From positions 1 through 35,398 of the forward strand of contig CAJQOX010000014.1 of NCBI GenBank assembly GCA_905480075.1: a stretch of DNA of 35,398 bases, in the 5' to 3' direction. Source of the DNA: an uncultured Aureispira sp. Lineage in GTDB: Bacteria > Bacteroidota > Bacteroidia > Chitinophagales > Saprospiraceae. A program made the position numbers and the translations under genes. Below, piece after piece: positions 8,064 through 15,853 of this stretch (its first letter is position 1; every line of letters starts with the position of its first letter). The notes under the pieces are model-generated. The model did no database searches. It was not told the DNA's origin and worked only from the letters and a program-made list of their open reading frames with translations.

Positions 8064-8705
8064 TCATCCCTCTTCTTCTTCTATATTGCTTACCAGTTCA
8101 TAGACAGCCATCATCCTTACTGTATTTTCTTCCAGTTCACTCAGGTCGATTTTTACTACATCCACGGCTTTGATTGCAATAGCGTCCGGTAATGCAATTT
8201 TAGCAATTTCTTCTTCCCCAATGTATATTTTGTTAACACCGCTTGCACCATGTCTTACAATTTTGGCATATTCATCATTCTTAAGGTCATAAAAAATTCC
8301 GTTTTCACGAATAAGTCCTTTTTTCTGATTGTCTATCGTTACTTCTGTGCCCTTATTTGTAATCCTGAAAATGTACTCATGGTCCTGAGATAAAATATAA
8401 ATTACAGCATTTTGTCCCGGGCCAATATAATTCTTATAAGCATAAGCAAAGATAGGGTCACCGGAGGAAGAAAGAAAGACACCATTACCTGATCGTGCAT
8501 TGTCTTTGGTAAGAATCTGATCTATCTGATTAGATGAAATCTCGTCTGTCCAGGGCATGAAGCCCCCTTTGAATTGTTTGACCTTGTCTTTAAGTTCTTT
8601 CAGGTCTTCTTCAACCTCAGAGCTTGTAGGTTGAACATTCCGTAAAAATTTCAATAAAAAAAATATTCCAACTGCCGCCAGGGCTAAAAAGATTAATATT
8701 TTCAT
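8064..8705 (-). CDS. Membrane-anchored hypothetical protein (213 aa)
   Basis: An N-terminal hydrophobic helix (ILIFLALAAVGIFFLLKFL, residues 3-21) is followed by a charged, helical segment (~30-45) and then a mostly beta domain (~70-195) ending in a Glu-rich tail. I do not recognise a family with confidence. The strand-rich core with FRITNKGTEVTIDNQKKGLI and repeated short strands faintly recalls the LURP-one/tubby-like fold, but no diagnostic residue supports it. There is no cleavage site or lipobox, so the domain is probably held at the inner membrane. The gene stands alone and shares the terminator at 7996-8032. No exact TAnnTTTG element was found upstream. Confidence 0.7.
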   Translation of the reverse strand: MKILIFLALAAVGIFFLLKFLRNVQPTSSEVEEDLKELKDKVKQFKGGFMPWTDEISSNQIDQILTKDNARSGNGVFLSSSGDPIFAYAYKNYIGPGQNAVIYILSQDHEYIFRITNKGTEVTIDNQKKGLIRENGIFYDLKNDEYAKIVRHGASGVNKIYIGEEEIAKIALPDAIAIKAVDVVKIDLSELEENTVRMMAVYELVSNIEEEEG

Positions 8706-8783
8706 ATCTGTTATTTTAATCAGCTAAAAAGGTAATTTTAAATAGTTTTTTCTTTTATAGGATGCTTTAACTTATTAAAATAA

Positions 8784-8827
8784 CAAAAAAAAGCTGATAA
8801 ATGAATACATTTCATCTATCAGCTTTT
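8784..8827 (-). terminator. Intrinsic terminator of the CxxH/CxxC protein gene
   Basis: On the minus strand AAAAGCTGATA (8827-8817) plus ATGAA pairs with TTCAT plus TATCAGCTTTT (8799-8789), with one mismatch (8800/8816) and a 5-base loop. It is followed by a T-run (down to 8784). It lies just after the stop codon at 8848. Confidence 0.85.
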
Positions 8828-8847
8828 AATATTTTTTAAAATCTCTT

Positions 8848-9411
8848 CTATTTATCCTGAATCTTGAAAACCTTAGTACAGGTTTTACAATATAATCTGA
8901 ATAAATACTGTTTGGCATGTGGCATATCTGATGAAGGATTCTTCTCGTAATCTACCTTGTCCTGATCGGTATTTCCCATAAGAGGTTCATTGTGTAATTC
9001 ACAACGTTCAAATGTAGAACGCCCCCTGTTGACTGATTTATCCTGCGCATCAAAAAACTCCGCTTCCTTAGTCATGACCTTAGTACATTTTTTGCAATAT
9101 CTGCGGTAATTAAGCTGATAGGCAAAAGGGTATTCATCTCCTGCGGTATAATCAGAGGCATTTGCGCGGTAATTGTCGCTAAGGCTCATATGCTTGCTGT
9201 GAATAGGGCAAACGGACATAGTATTTTTCTCCTCTCTGTTCATTCCGCTTACCTGTGCTACTATCGTTGCACTTGAGTTTCCGTTTTTGGCGGCTTTAGC
9301 CTTTTTTTCCTTTGCTGGTTTTTCGGAATTATCATCTTGTGACAATAGTGGTGAAGTACCTGCTGCCAAAAATATAATTGAACATAACCAGAATAGTTTG
9401 AATTTATTCAT
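8848..9411 (-). CDS. Exported protein with duplicated CxxH...CxxC module (187 aa)
   Basis: I chose ATG 9411 because it begins a typical signal peptide (MNKFKLFWLCSIIFLAAGTS) and because a -7 promoter element lies at 9452-9459, inside the longer possible frame. After a Lys/Ala-rich linker come two copies of one module. C68-P-I-H71 is followed 38 residues later by C106-K-K-C109 (YCKKCTKVM). C137-E-L-H140 is followed 38 residues later by C175-K-T-C178 (YCKTCTKVF). The offset between copies is exactly 69 residues at both sites. The pattern suggests two metal (probably zinc) sites or disulfide pairs in a periplasmic or surface protein. I do not recognise a named family. Confidence 0.8.
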   Translation of the reverse strand: MNKFKLFWLCSIIFLAAGTSPLLSQDDNSEKPAKEKKAKAAKNGNSSATIVAQVSGMNREEKNTMSVCPIHSKHMSLSDNYRANASDYTAGDEYPFAYQLNYRRYCKKCTKVMTKEAEFFDAQDKSVNRGRSTFERCELHNEPLMGNTDQDKVDYEKNPSSDMPHAKQYLFRLYCKTCTKVFKIQDK

Positions 9412-9451
9412 CTCTTTATTATTTATGTTTTTAAATTTTATTCTTTTTTTG

Positions 9452-9459
9452 CAAAAGTA
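9452..9459 (-). promoter_or_regulatory. Candidate -7 promoter element of the CxxH/CxxC protein gene
   Basis: Read on the minus strand the sequence is TACTTTTG, a match to TAnnTTTG. Transcription would start near 9445, about 34 bases before ATG 9411. No TTG is at the expected -33 distance. Confidence 0.5.
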
Positions 9460-9658
9460 TACAAATTGGTTGGTATGCTTTCGCTCAACAAATATTTTTT
9501 TACTTTCAACGAATCCATTATACAGATTCTGTATTAAATATACAAAAATGTATACCAATCGACAAGATATAACTTTTATAATTTTAATTTCTTTTATTAC
9601 TATACAAAAAGGGTTCCGATTTCAGGATTCCATTTTTTAAATAGCAATCATTAGACTG

Positions 9659-10417
9659 TTATTGGCAATCCCACTGCATATCGGATAAAGCGTACCAACT
9701 CCGTCTGTAGGAGAAATGCCACCATTCTGTCGTAATTGTTTTAAAACCCTGCGCTTCCATGGTGTTCAATAAGAGTTGCCTGTTTTCTTCAATATCTTTA
9801 CTCAAACCCTTGTAAGACCAATAGGCTTCATACCCAAAATAGTCAAATTCAGTTCCCATATCAAGAGCTAAGCCCGTATTAAGGTTGATAATAGTCAAAT
9901 CAACTGCACTTCCTCTGCTGTGCATAGACCCCTTTTGTGGGTTAGTCACAAATCGTGGGTCAGGTTTTTTTTGCCAGAGTTTTTTTTGTGCACTCTGCGG
10001 ACGATAGCAATCAAAAACATGAATCCCCAAGTTTTGTTCATTTAGTTTTATTTGTGCATTCAGAAGTGCCTTTGCTACCGCTTTACGGAGGAAACATGCT
10101 TCACAGGGATAAATTTTAATTTGCATGAAGTTATTAGTGGAAGCATATCTTATGTCCATCGACAAATCAGGTATTAAGCGTTTCAAATCTACCCAAGCTG
10201 AATCGTGCAATTTGAAAATAGCCTCTTTTTCTGCATGCGTATATAACCCCGGTTTATCCTTAGAAGAATCCTTGGTAGGTTCCGGGAGTAGTATACTGTC
10301 ATTGGTTATACTTTCTGTAACAGGAATCTCTGAATTTTTTTGTTCAGACCCCTTGTCCAAAGCACAGGAACAAGAAAACAAAAGAGGAAAAAGGATGCAT
10401 AGTGTTTTTAGGGTCAT
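9659..10417 (-). CDS. D-alanyl-D-alanine dipeptidase, VanX/DdpX family (lipoprotein)
   Basis: This is an M15D metallopeptidase that cleaves free D-Ala-D-Ala. Zinc ligands are visible in SMHSRGSAVD (H166, D173) and EWWH (H234), with the catalytic Glu231 and the conserved Arg139 in CYRPQSAQ. The N-terminus is hydrophobic and ends in LLFSC (C15), so a lipoprotein anchored in the cell envelope is likely, and the preceding Ser/Thr/Lys-rich stretch would be a linker. No vanH/vanA ligase genes are beside it, so a role in wall dipeptide turnover or salvage is more likely than glycopeptide resistance. It starts 36 bp after the smpB stop codon and may be co-transcribed with it. Confidence 0.9.
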   Translation of the reverse strand: MTLKTLCILFPLLFSCSCALDKGSEQKNSEIPVTESITNDSILLPEPTKDSSKDKPGLYTHAEKEAIFKLHDSAWVDLKRLIPDLSMDIRYASTNNFMQIKIYPCEACFLRKAVAKALLNAQIKLNEQNLGIHVFDCYRPQSAQKKLWQKKPDPRFVTNPQKGSMHSRGSAVDLTIINLNTGLALDMGTEFDYFGYEAYWSYKGLSKDIEENRQLLLNTMEAQGFKTITTEWWHFSYRRSWYALSDMQWDCQ

Positions 10418-10453
10418 TCTGATGAATTCTGAATGCAGTCAATTAATTTCTGA

Positions 10454-10915
10454 TTATTGATATTTTTTTCTCATTCTGTCAAGATTTCGTTTAGAATCCC
10501 TTTCCTTCAGACTTTCCCGTTTGTCATAACTCTTTTTTCCCTTAGCGAGTGCAATCTCCAGTTTGGCAAAGCCTCTTTCAGAAATGAAAAGTCTGTAAGG
10601 TACGATTGAGAACCCCTTCTCTTTGACCTTACTATGTAGTTTCTTTAATTCTAATTTTGTAACAAGTAATTTTCTCGGACGTTTGGGAATGTGGTTGTTA
10701 TAGGTTCCGTATTTGTATTCGGAAATATGCAAATTGTTAATATAGAGCTCACCCGATTTTACGACGCAATAAGCATCACTCATATTTACCTTTGATAGTC
10801 TTATAGATTTTATTTCTGTACCCTGAAGAACAATCCCTGCATCGAGAGTATAGATAAAAATATACTCATGCTTGGCCTTTTTATTAGTGATTTCTACTGT
10901 TTTGTGTATATCCAT
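10454..10915 (-). CDS. smpB: SsrA-binding protein SmpB
   Basis: The full-length 153-aa protein matches the SmpB fold: AKHEYIFIYTLDAGIVLQGTEIKSIR near the start, DAYCVVKSGELYINNLHIS, then PRKLLVTKLELKKL and a basic C-terminal tail (DSKRNLDRMRKKYQ) that inserts into the ribosomal mRNA channel. It binds tmRNA and rescues stalled ribosomes (trans-translation). No ssrA gene is seen in the window. A near-promoter CAAATATTA (one base too long in the spacer) lies upstream on this strand. Confidence 0.97.
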   Translation of the reverse strand: MDIHKTVEITNKKAKHEYIFIYTLDAGIVLQGTEIKSIRLSKVNMSDAYCVVKSGELYINNLHISEYKYGTYNNHIPKRPRKLLVTKLELKKLHSKVKEKGFSIVPYRLFISERGFAKLEIALAKGKKSYDKRESLKERDSKRNLDRMRKKYQ

Positions 10916-11109
10916 GATTAAAAATTAAAGAAACATTCAAAAAAAAGTACAAATATTAGGAATTCTAAAAATATACTTCTTACTTTTGTTTAAAATCGGT
11001 GTCTTTTGTAATGTGAAAGTAACAATTACTCACTTTATCTAAGCATTTTTTGAAGAATAAAGTTCTCATGTTTTAAGATTATAGTATTATTATTTTAGTA
11101 AAGATTCAA

Positions 11110-11496
11110 ATGAAAGTAATATTCGCCTTTTTTATCTTTTTGTCTTTTGCGCTTTTGATTGGTTGTGGAGAAACTTCCACAAATAATTCTGTTGAGGTTC
11201 CTGTCAACGATATGGAAGCTTCTTCTGAGAATACTGTTTCTACAGATAATCAGGATAATGAGAAGTATGTTAATTCAGGAATAATTACCGATGAAATTGT
11301 TTCTAAAGCCTGCGATTGTCAGGTGAATGCCAAAAAGCCTGATGGAACATTGGATGTTAGTTTGATGAGGTCATGTATGGGGGGAGATAGTTATCAGTTT
11401 GTAAAAAGTCTTTTAGAGGCCAACACTGCTGAAAAAGAAATTAATAATGCCCGAAAACTACTGAAAGAAAAAATGAATACCCAATGTCCAATGTAA
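11110..11496 (+). CDS. Small lipoprotein, unknown function (128 aa)
   Basis: The signal peptide ends in a lipobox (LLIGC, C19). A Ser/Thr/Asn-rich linker of about 40 residues leads to a compact helical domain with cysteines at ACDCQVNAKK, RSCMGGD and the C-terminal QCPM. These may form disulfides in the periplasm. I do not recognise the family. It is followed 77 bp later by another small lipoprotein on the same strand. A weak hairpin (TGACTA/TAGTCA, 11522-11541) with an AT-rich tail lies between them. A TACTTTTG element at 10981-10988 is present but would leave a leader of over 110 bases. Confidence 0.75.
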   Translation: MKVIFAFFIFLSFALLIGCGETSTNNSVEVPVNDMEASSENTVSTDNQDNEKYVNSGIITDEIVSKACDCQVNAKKPDGTLDVSLMRSCMGGDSYQFVKSLLEANTAEKEINNARKLLKEKMNTQCPM

Positions 11497-11573
11497 CTGA
11501 TTTGTATTAACCTTTTTTTTATGACTATTATTAAGTAGTCAATATTTTTAACTCTTTTAATTTTAGAATAATT

Positions 11574-11831
11574 ATGAAAACGCTAAAAATCTTTTTTTTG
11601 ATGTTTATGGTAAGTGGTTTTTTGGTAAGTTGCAGCGGTGAAGCTACTACTACAGAAGAAGAAACTACTACTGAAGAAACTACTACTGAAGAAGCTGCTA
11701 CTGAAGAAGAAGCTGCTACTGAAGAAGCTGCTACTGAAGAAGCTGCTCCTGAAGAAGCTGCTGAAGAAGCTGCTACTGAAGACGGTGCTGAAGAAGCTGC
11801 TACTGAAGAAGCTGCTCCTGAAGCTCATTAA
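11574..11831 (+). CDS. Low-complexity acidic Thr/Glu/Ala lipoprotein (85 aa)
   Basis: The lipoprotein signal (MKTLKIFFLMFMVSGFLVSC, lipidated C20) is followed by about 60 residues made almost only of T, E and A with a few P, G and D, in the pattern TEEAA/TEEET. The mature part has about one negative charge every two to three residues and no hydrophobic core, so it should be disordered. Proteins of this kind are seen in Bacteroidota, but no function is known to me. A strong terminator follows at 11881-11912. The frame is credible because of the lipobox and terminator, although the repeat also leaves the other frames open. Confidence 0.75.
   Translation: MKTLKIFFLMFMVSGFLVSCSGEATTTEEETTTEETTTEEAATEEEAATEEAATEEAAPEEAAEEAATEDGAEEAATEEAAPEAH
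11644..11828 (+). repeat. Trinucleotide-periodic coding repeat (ACT GAA GAA GCT units)
   Basis: Codons GAA, GCT and ACT dominate; units such as GCTACTGAAGAA recur with 12-15 bp steps. The codon-level uniformity suggests growth by slippage and probable length variation between strains. Confidence 0.8.
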
Positions 11832-11880
11832 TAGTTTTGGTTAGAAAAAATCTATGAGATTTAATCTCCTGGAACAATAA

Positions 11881-11912
11881 AAAAAATACCTGACTTTTGT
11901 CAGGTATTTTTT
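11881..11912. terminator. Bidirectional intrinsic terminator
   Basis: AAAAAATACCTGAC pairs perfectly with GTCAGGTATTTTTT around a TTTT loop, with A-run and T-run on the two sides. It separates the + strand lipoprotein gene from the - strand regulator at 11946. Confidence 0.92.
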
Positions 11913-11945
11913 TTGTGTCTTAGTCAAAGGAGATGCCGGATTTTT

Positions 11946-12608
11946 TCAGATAGGTTTGATAAATAAATTCTGAGCCACTTTATTGGTAATTGTACTCTCT
12001 GACTGATTGTTAATTTTTAACAGCAGTGATTGGTCGTATTCAAATATCGAAATAATTTCTACCGGAGTGCCTAAAATTAAAGTCAACTGTTCGAGATATT
12101 GTAAAAATGGGGAGGAATGTTCTTTGACCCCTACTATTACTGCACTTTGACCGATGCTTAGTTCGGATAGGAATTGTTGTTTATGAGGTTCTATATTTCC
12201 ATCTCTGTCGGGAATAGGATCGCCATGCGGATCAAATTTTGGAAAGCCAAGGAACTCTTCCAAAGAGTTGAAAAGCTTTTCTGATTGTATGTGTTCAAGC
12301 TGTTCGGCTACATCATGGACTTCATCCCATGTGAAGTTTAGTTTATCTACCATGAAGGTTTCCCATAATCTGTGTTTACGTAAAAGTAAGAGGGCGCATT
12401 TTCTTCCTTTTGCGCTCATCTTAGTTCCCTTGTATTTTTCATGAAGTACAAATCCTTTTTCAGCAAGGCGTTTCAGCATATCGGTTACCGAAGCTGCGGA
12501 AGTACTCATAGAAGAAGCTATTGCATTAGTTGATACAGAGACTTCTTCCTTGCCCGATAACTTGTATATAGCCTTCAGGTAGTTTTCTTCAGTAGATGAT
12601 AATGACAT
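11946..12608 (-). CDS. DtxR/MntR-family metal-dependent transcriptional regulator (220 aa)
   Basis: An N-terminal winged helix (residues ~1-70, with SSTEENYLKAIYKL and STSAASVTDMLKRLAEKGFV) is followed by the metal-binding dimerization domain with H79/E83, H98/E102/H106 and the family stretch FDPHGDPIPD (D126, H128, D130). Residues ~145-220 form an FeoA/SH3-like domain (LSIGQSAVIVGVKE). Family role: repression of metal uptake genes when Mn(II) or Fe(II) is bound. It is the last of three closely spaced genes (29 bp after the GWxTD lipoprotein, itself 27 bp after tatC). No metal transporter is next to it. Mn versus Fe specificity cannot be told from the residues seen. Confidence 0.92.
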   Translation of the reverse strand: MSLSSTEENYLKAIYKLSGKEEVSVSTNAIASSMSTSAASVTDMLKRLAEKGFVLHEKYKGTKMSAKGRKCALLLLRKHRLWETFMVDKLNFTWDEVHDVAEQLEHIQSEKLFNSLEEFLGFPKFDPHGDPIPDRDGNIEPHKQQFLSELSIGQSAVIVGVKEHSSPFLQYLEQLTLILGTPVEIISIFEYDQSLLLKINNQSESTITNKVAQNLFIKPI

Positions 12609-12637
12609 AATTTCTGGTTTTGATTTTTTTTTCTTTA

Positions 12638-13801
12638 CTAATTTATAATTCCTTTTTCCCAGTTGTTAATCTCTGTACGCCAGGGGCGCCTTAGTTCCGG
12701 CGATCTTTCAAGTTCAAACCTTTCCCCCCTTTTATTAAATATGAGTTCCAATTGATTCCTGCCATTATCAGGATGATAAAACCAAATTTCATGATTTTTT
12801 TGTTTTCTTATATTATCTGGCTGCCCAAAAATTATATACAACATCCCTCGGTCAGTTTTCCAACCTTCTTTATTTGTTGTAAACAAAATATTGGCATTCC
12901 GGATTCTGCTATAATATAAGGAAACGATACTTTTTTGGGATTTTGACCGGTTCTTTACGTAATTTTTTCTACGGCTATCCCAGAATTTATTAAGCTCTTT
13001 TTCCGGCTTTGGGGTATGGGGTATTGATTCGTAATCTTCTTTTTTTAATATATAGGAAAGACTATTTATCATATCTTTTTTATTGGTGTAGCCGGGGAAA
13101 CTCTTTCCAAAGCAATTCAAAAAAAAGCCTTCTGTGGAATTGCTGTCAGTCTGTACAAAATAGAGGCCTTCTTCGATTAGTTTAATTCCCTTGCCCCGAG
13201 GGATTTGATAAATAGCATCGTACTCACTAAGGTTAAATTTATTGTTAGCTGTCTCGTAAATTTGAGTAGCTGCAGGCTGTTTTTTACTGAAGAACTTGAT
13301 AAAAAAGGAGGTTGTTTCTTCAAGATAATGCTCAATACGAAATTCTTGTTCAGGATTTACATAGTTTTTCAGCACAGGGCGATTTCCTTCCGTGGATGTT
13401 AAGTATATAGTTTGTTTGTTTTCCTCTGTCCTGTCTACATAGATGATGTCGCTCAATAAATTGTAATTATTCAAATCATATATCGTTAGTTCCAGTATAT
13501 AATTGGGTCTGAAACTATCTATTCTGATTTTGTATGTTTTGTTATAAGAATTTTTAAAATCTCTTTCATATTCATAAATTACCTCATTACCGTCATTTGT
13601 GTTAAAAGTAGAGAAAGAGATTCTAATAGCATTAAACTGACTTTTTATCAATAGGAAGCTAGAGTTTTTTTCATGCCTGACCTGATAATCTGCCTTGAAA
13701 GTATCTGAATATGTCAAAAGGTCCTTTTTGTCCAAAGGGTTGTTGCTTATAGTAACACAACCATAAATTAACAGGATTGATATAAAAAGAACAGGCTTCA
13801 T
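12638..13801 (-). CDS. GWxTD-domain lipoprotein (387 aa)
   Basis: The lipobox is at YGC (C15). The N-terminal ~170 residues look like beta-sandwich repeats. The C-terminal part carries the GWxTD domain: FWDSRRKNY, then YYSRIRNANILF, then EGWKTDRGMLYIIFGQPD (G313) and RRPWRTEINNW. The domain is common in Bacteroidota and Acidobacteriota envelope proteins and has no assigned biochemical function that I know. It lies between tatC and a metal-responsive regulator with gaps under 30 bp, so it probably shares their transcript. An outer-membrane or periplasmic location follows from the lipobox. Confidence 0.9.
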   Translation of the reverse strand: MKPVLFISILLIYGCVTISNNPLDKKDLLTYSDTFKADYQVRHEKNSSFLLIKSQFNAIRISFSTFNTNDGNEVIYEYERDFKNSYNKTYKIRIDSFRPNYILELTIYDLNNYNLLSDIIYVDRTEENKQTIYLTSTEGNRPVLKNYVNPEQEFRIEHYLEETTSFFIKFFSKKQPAATQIYETANNKFNLSEYDAIYQIPRGKGIKLIEEGLYFVQTDSNSTEGFFLNCFGKSFPGYTNKKDMINSLSYILKKEDYESIPHTPKPEKELNKFWDSRRKNYVKNRSKSQKSIVSLYYSRIRNANILFTTNKEGWKTDRGMLYIIFGQPDNIRKQKNHEIWFYHPDNGRNQLELIFNKRGERFELERSPELRRPWRTEINNWEKGIIN

Positions 13802-13828
13802 TTAATTGTTTTGTTGTACAATTATAAT

Positions 13829-14686
13829 TCAGGAGTCAAGTAATTTTTCACGCTTTCTGGTTTGTCTTGCAGCAATATGAATACTCATTTCATATAGAAA
13901 GTAAATCGGAATCCCGATGATTATCTGAGTCATAATATCCGGAGGGGTTACAAGGGCAGCAATAACCAATATTATTACTATGGAATGCTTTCTGTATGCC
14001 CGCATAAAATCATCTGTTATCAAACCCATTTTTGAAAGATAATACACTACTATAGGGAGTTCAAATATGATCCCAACCGGCACAGTAAACATAATCATAT
14101 AGTTAATTAAGGATGTTGCCTTAATTAAATTTCCCGTGTTTCCGGAATTAACCATCGGGAGTTCATAGCCCACCAAAAAGTTGATGGCAAAGGGGGCCAA
14201 GACAAAATATCCGAATGTAATTCCTGCCAGAAACAAAAAGCTACTGATAAATACAACACCGTTAGCTGACTTGATTTCCTTTTGATATAATCCAGGTTTT
14301 ATAAATTTCCATAGTTCCCACAATATATAGGGAAATGCCATAATAAAGCCCCCAAACAAACATATTTTAATATGCAGCAGAAACGCTTCGCCCATATCGA
14401 AGGTGACGAGGTTAATTTGCTTGGGAGTATAACACATTTTTTCTCCCATTCCTGCCCAGTTGGATAACCGGCACATGAGCTTGTAGGTCAGGAAACCATC
14501 GTTTAAAGGTCCGAAAATGACGGTTTCGAGAATGGTCTTTGTGGCAAAAAAAATAAACACTGCAGAGGCACAAATAGAAATTGCGATACGAATTAAGTGT
14601 ATTCGTAATTCATCCAGATGTTCTACAAACGACATCTCCTTCTCCCCATTTTTTTTTTGGCTGGATTTTGTAATTGTTTCGGGCAT
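13829..14686 (-). CDS. tatC: Sec-independent protein translocase TatC
   Basis: The protein is 285 aa and shows the cytoplasmic N-terminal signature FVEHLDELR (20-28) that helps bind twin-arginine signals. Six membrane segments follow, with FPYILWELWKFIKPGLY between them and the late TPPDIMTQIIIGIPIYFLYE. TatC is the receptor core of the Tat translocase in the inner membrane and exports folded proteins. No tatA/tatB gene lies within the window. It heads a likely three-gene unit with the GWxTD lipoprotein and the DtxR-type regulator. Confidence 0.96.
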   Translation of the reverse strand: MPETITKSSQKKNGEKEMSFVEHLDELRIHLIRIAISICASAVFIFFATKTILETVIFGPLNDGFLTYKLMCRLSNWAGMGEKMCYTPKQINLVTFDMGEAFLLHIKICLFGGFIMAFPYILWELWKFIKPGLYQKEIKSANGVVFISSFLFLAGITFGYFVLAPFAINFLVGYELPMVNSGNTGNLIKATSLINYMIMFTVPVGIIFELPIVVYYLSKMGLITDDFMRAYRKHSIVIILVIAALVTPPDIMTQIIIGIPIYFLYEMSIHIAARQTRKREKLLDS

Positions 14687-14727
14687 GTTTTGCTTACAGT
14701 ACTTTATAAATTCATTTTAATAAAACT

Positions 14728-14735
14728 CAAAAGTA
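14728..14735 (-). promoter_or_regulatory. Candidate -7 promoter element of tatC
   Basis: On the minus strand TACTTTTG matches TAnnTTTG, 42 bp before the tatC ATG. There is no TTG at the -33 position; a palindrome lies there instead. Confidence 0.5.
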
Positions 14736-14758
14736 CAAAATAAATATGAATTGTTATT

Positions 14759-14774
14759 ATCTTATGGATAAGAT
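14759..14774. promoter_or_regulatory. Perfect palindrome upstream of tatC, possible operator
   Basis: ATCTTATGGATAAGAT: 7-bp arms with a 2-bp centre. It begins 23 bp upstream of the -7 element, so it sits at the -33 region where a repressor could block polymerase. It is not followed by a T-run on either strand, so it is not a terminator. The third gene of the unit encodes a DtxR/MntR-type dimer, making autoregulation a reasonable but untested idea. Confidence 0.35.
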
Positions 14775-14892
14775 GACACAGCAGCCAATATTATGTAGAT
14801 TCCTTAGTTAATTATCTGATTATTAGTTCTGATTATTTCTATGATAAGTGGGGCTTATGTAATAGCCTGAAATCTAAAATCCACTACTTGTT

Positions 14893-15684
14893 TTACATTA
14901 GTTGTTTAATAATGTCTATAAGATTGTCATTTTGATAAGCTTTTTTATCTTCCTTGATCTCTTTAATTATTTCTTCATCTAATTTCAGTTCAATAAGAAT
15001 GTTATTTGTATTGTCCTTTTCTTTGTTATCCTTGCTGTGATAATTGCGTAGAAGTTGTTTTGCCGCTACCTCTTTTTGTATCAAAGCATTGTTCTCTATG
15101 CTTACAGAAGTGTCTACTTTCGGTTGTTCTTTAGTGCTCGGGCCCCTGCTGAAAACATTCATAAAGTCTTTCGGCTTCCGTTCATTAGAACCCAAAAGTG
15201 CTTCGTCATTCATTTTGTTATGAATTTCAAGGTCTTCTTTTGAAACTTTTCTGGAGAGCAAAAAATCATTTTCTATCAGCCCTAAATCTTCACCCTCTAT
15301 AGGGGTTTTGTCTTTTTTAGGGTCTCGAATAGCCTTTGCAGCAGGTATTTTTATTCCCTGACTTTTTCCCTCTTCCTCTGCTTGCTTTTGTTTTATTTCA
15401 GCTAAATCAATCACCTCTTCTTCCGGTTCTTCTTCTTCATTAGTCTCTTCTGTCAAAATTTCTCCTTCCTCTTCTTCCTCTAAGAAGGATTCCTCCTCCT
15501 CATGATAGGCATCTATGATGTCTTGGTCATCTTCTTCAGAAATATCATTCTCTTCTTCCGTTTCCATATTTACAGATAGCATACCTTCTTCTTCTTTCTG
15601 TTGAAACTCGTTGTTGATAGAAGTTTTGCTTTCTTCCTCCTCTTTTCTTTTTTTTATTTTCGGTGATCTTATTCTTTTTGCCAT
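14893..15684 (-). CDS. Acidic low-complexity hypothetical protein (263 aa)
   Basis: A basic N-terminus (MAKRIRSPKIKKRK) is followed by about 90 residues dominated by Glu/Asp and predicted disordered. A more mixed middle (~120-200) and a helical, charged C-terminus (NNILIELKLDEEIIKEIKED) complete it. There is no signal peptide or membrane segment, so it is probably cytoplasmic. I do not recognise it. A good promoter lies upstream at 15729-15756, which supports it as a real, separately expressed gene. The gap of 206 bp to tatC downstream suggests it is not part of that unit. Confidence 0.7.
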   Translation of the reverse strand: MAKRIRSPKIKKRKEEEESKTSINNEFQQKEEEGMLSVNMETEEENDISEEDDQDIIDAYHEEEESFLEEEEEGEILTEETNEEEEPEEEVIDLAEIKQKQAEEEGKSQGIKIPAAKAIRDPKKDKTPIEGEDLGLIENDFLLSRKVSKEDLEIHNKMNDEALLGSNERKPKDFMNVFSRGPSTKEQPKVDTSVSIENNALIQKEVAAKQLLRNYHSKDNKEKDNTNNILIELKLDEEIIKEIKEDKKAYQNDNLIDIIKQLM

Positions 15685-15728
15685 AGCTTATTTTCTGTTT
15701 TGTATATACTAAACTTACAAATTATTAT

Positions 15729-15756
15729 CAAAATTACCTAATATGCCCCTGAACAA
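15729..15756 (-). promoter_or_regulatory. Bacteroidota-type promoter of the acidic protein gene
   Basis: On the minus strand: TTG (15756-15754), 17-bp spacer, TAATTTTG (15736-15729). Transcription would begin near 15722, about 38 bases before the ATG at 15684. Confidence 0.6.
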
Positions 15757-15853
15757 TTACAACTGGATTCACTTGAATAAAGGGAGGTCGTTTATGTAGA
15801 AAATGGATTATTGGATTAATTAAATAATTAAAGATAATGTAAGGGGAGTAGCT

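Noticed and set aside
9412-9558. Longer N-terminus for the CxxH/CxxC protein, starting at 9558
   Set aside because: A normal signal peptide begins at 9411 and a promoter element lies within the extra stretch.
9287-9640. 117-codon + strand frame opposite the CxxH/CxxC gene and its upstream region
   Set aside because: It is antisense to a signal peptide and promoter, and the translation lacks any recognisable pattern.
9659-10417. VanX homolog as evidence for vancomycin resistance
   Set aside because: No vanH, D-Ala-D-Lac ligase or vanRS genes are nearby; it is better read as a wall dipeptidase.
11522-11541. Hairpin TGACTA/TAGTCA between the two small lipoprotein genes as a terminator
   Set aside because: The stem is only 6 bp and AT-rich, with no clean T-run; too weak to list.
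11583-11844. Open frames on the minus strand and in another + frame across the lipoprotein repeat
   Set aside because: They are by-products of the GAA/GCT/ACT repeat (Ser/Phe-rich and Leu/Lys-rich translations); only the listed frame has a lipobox.
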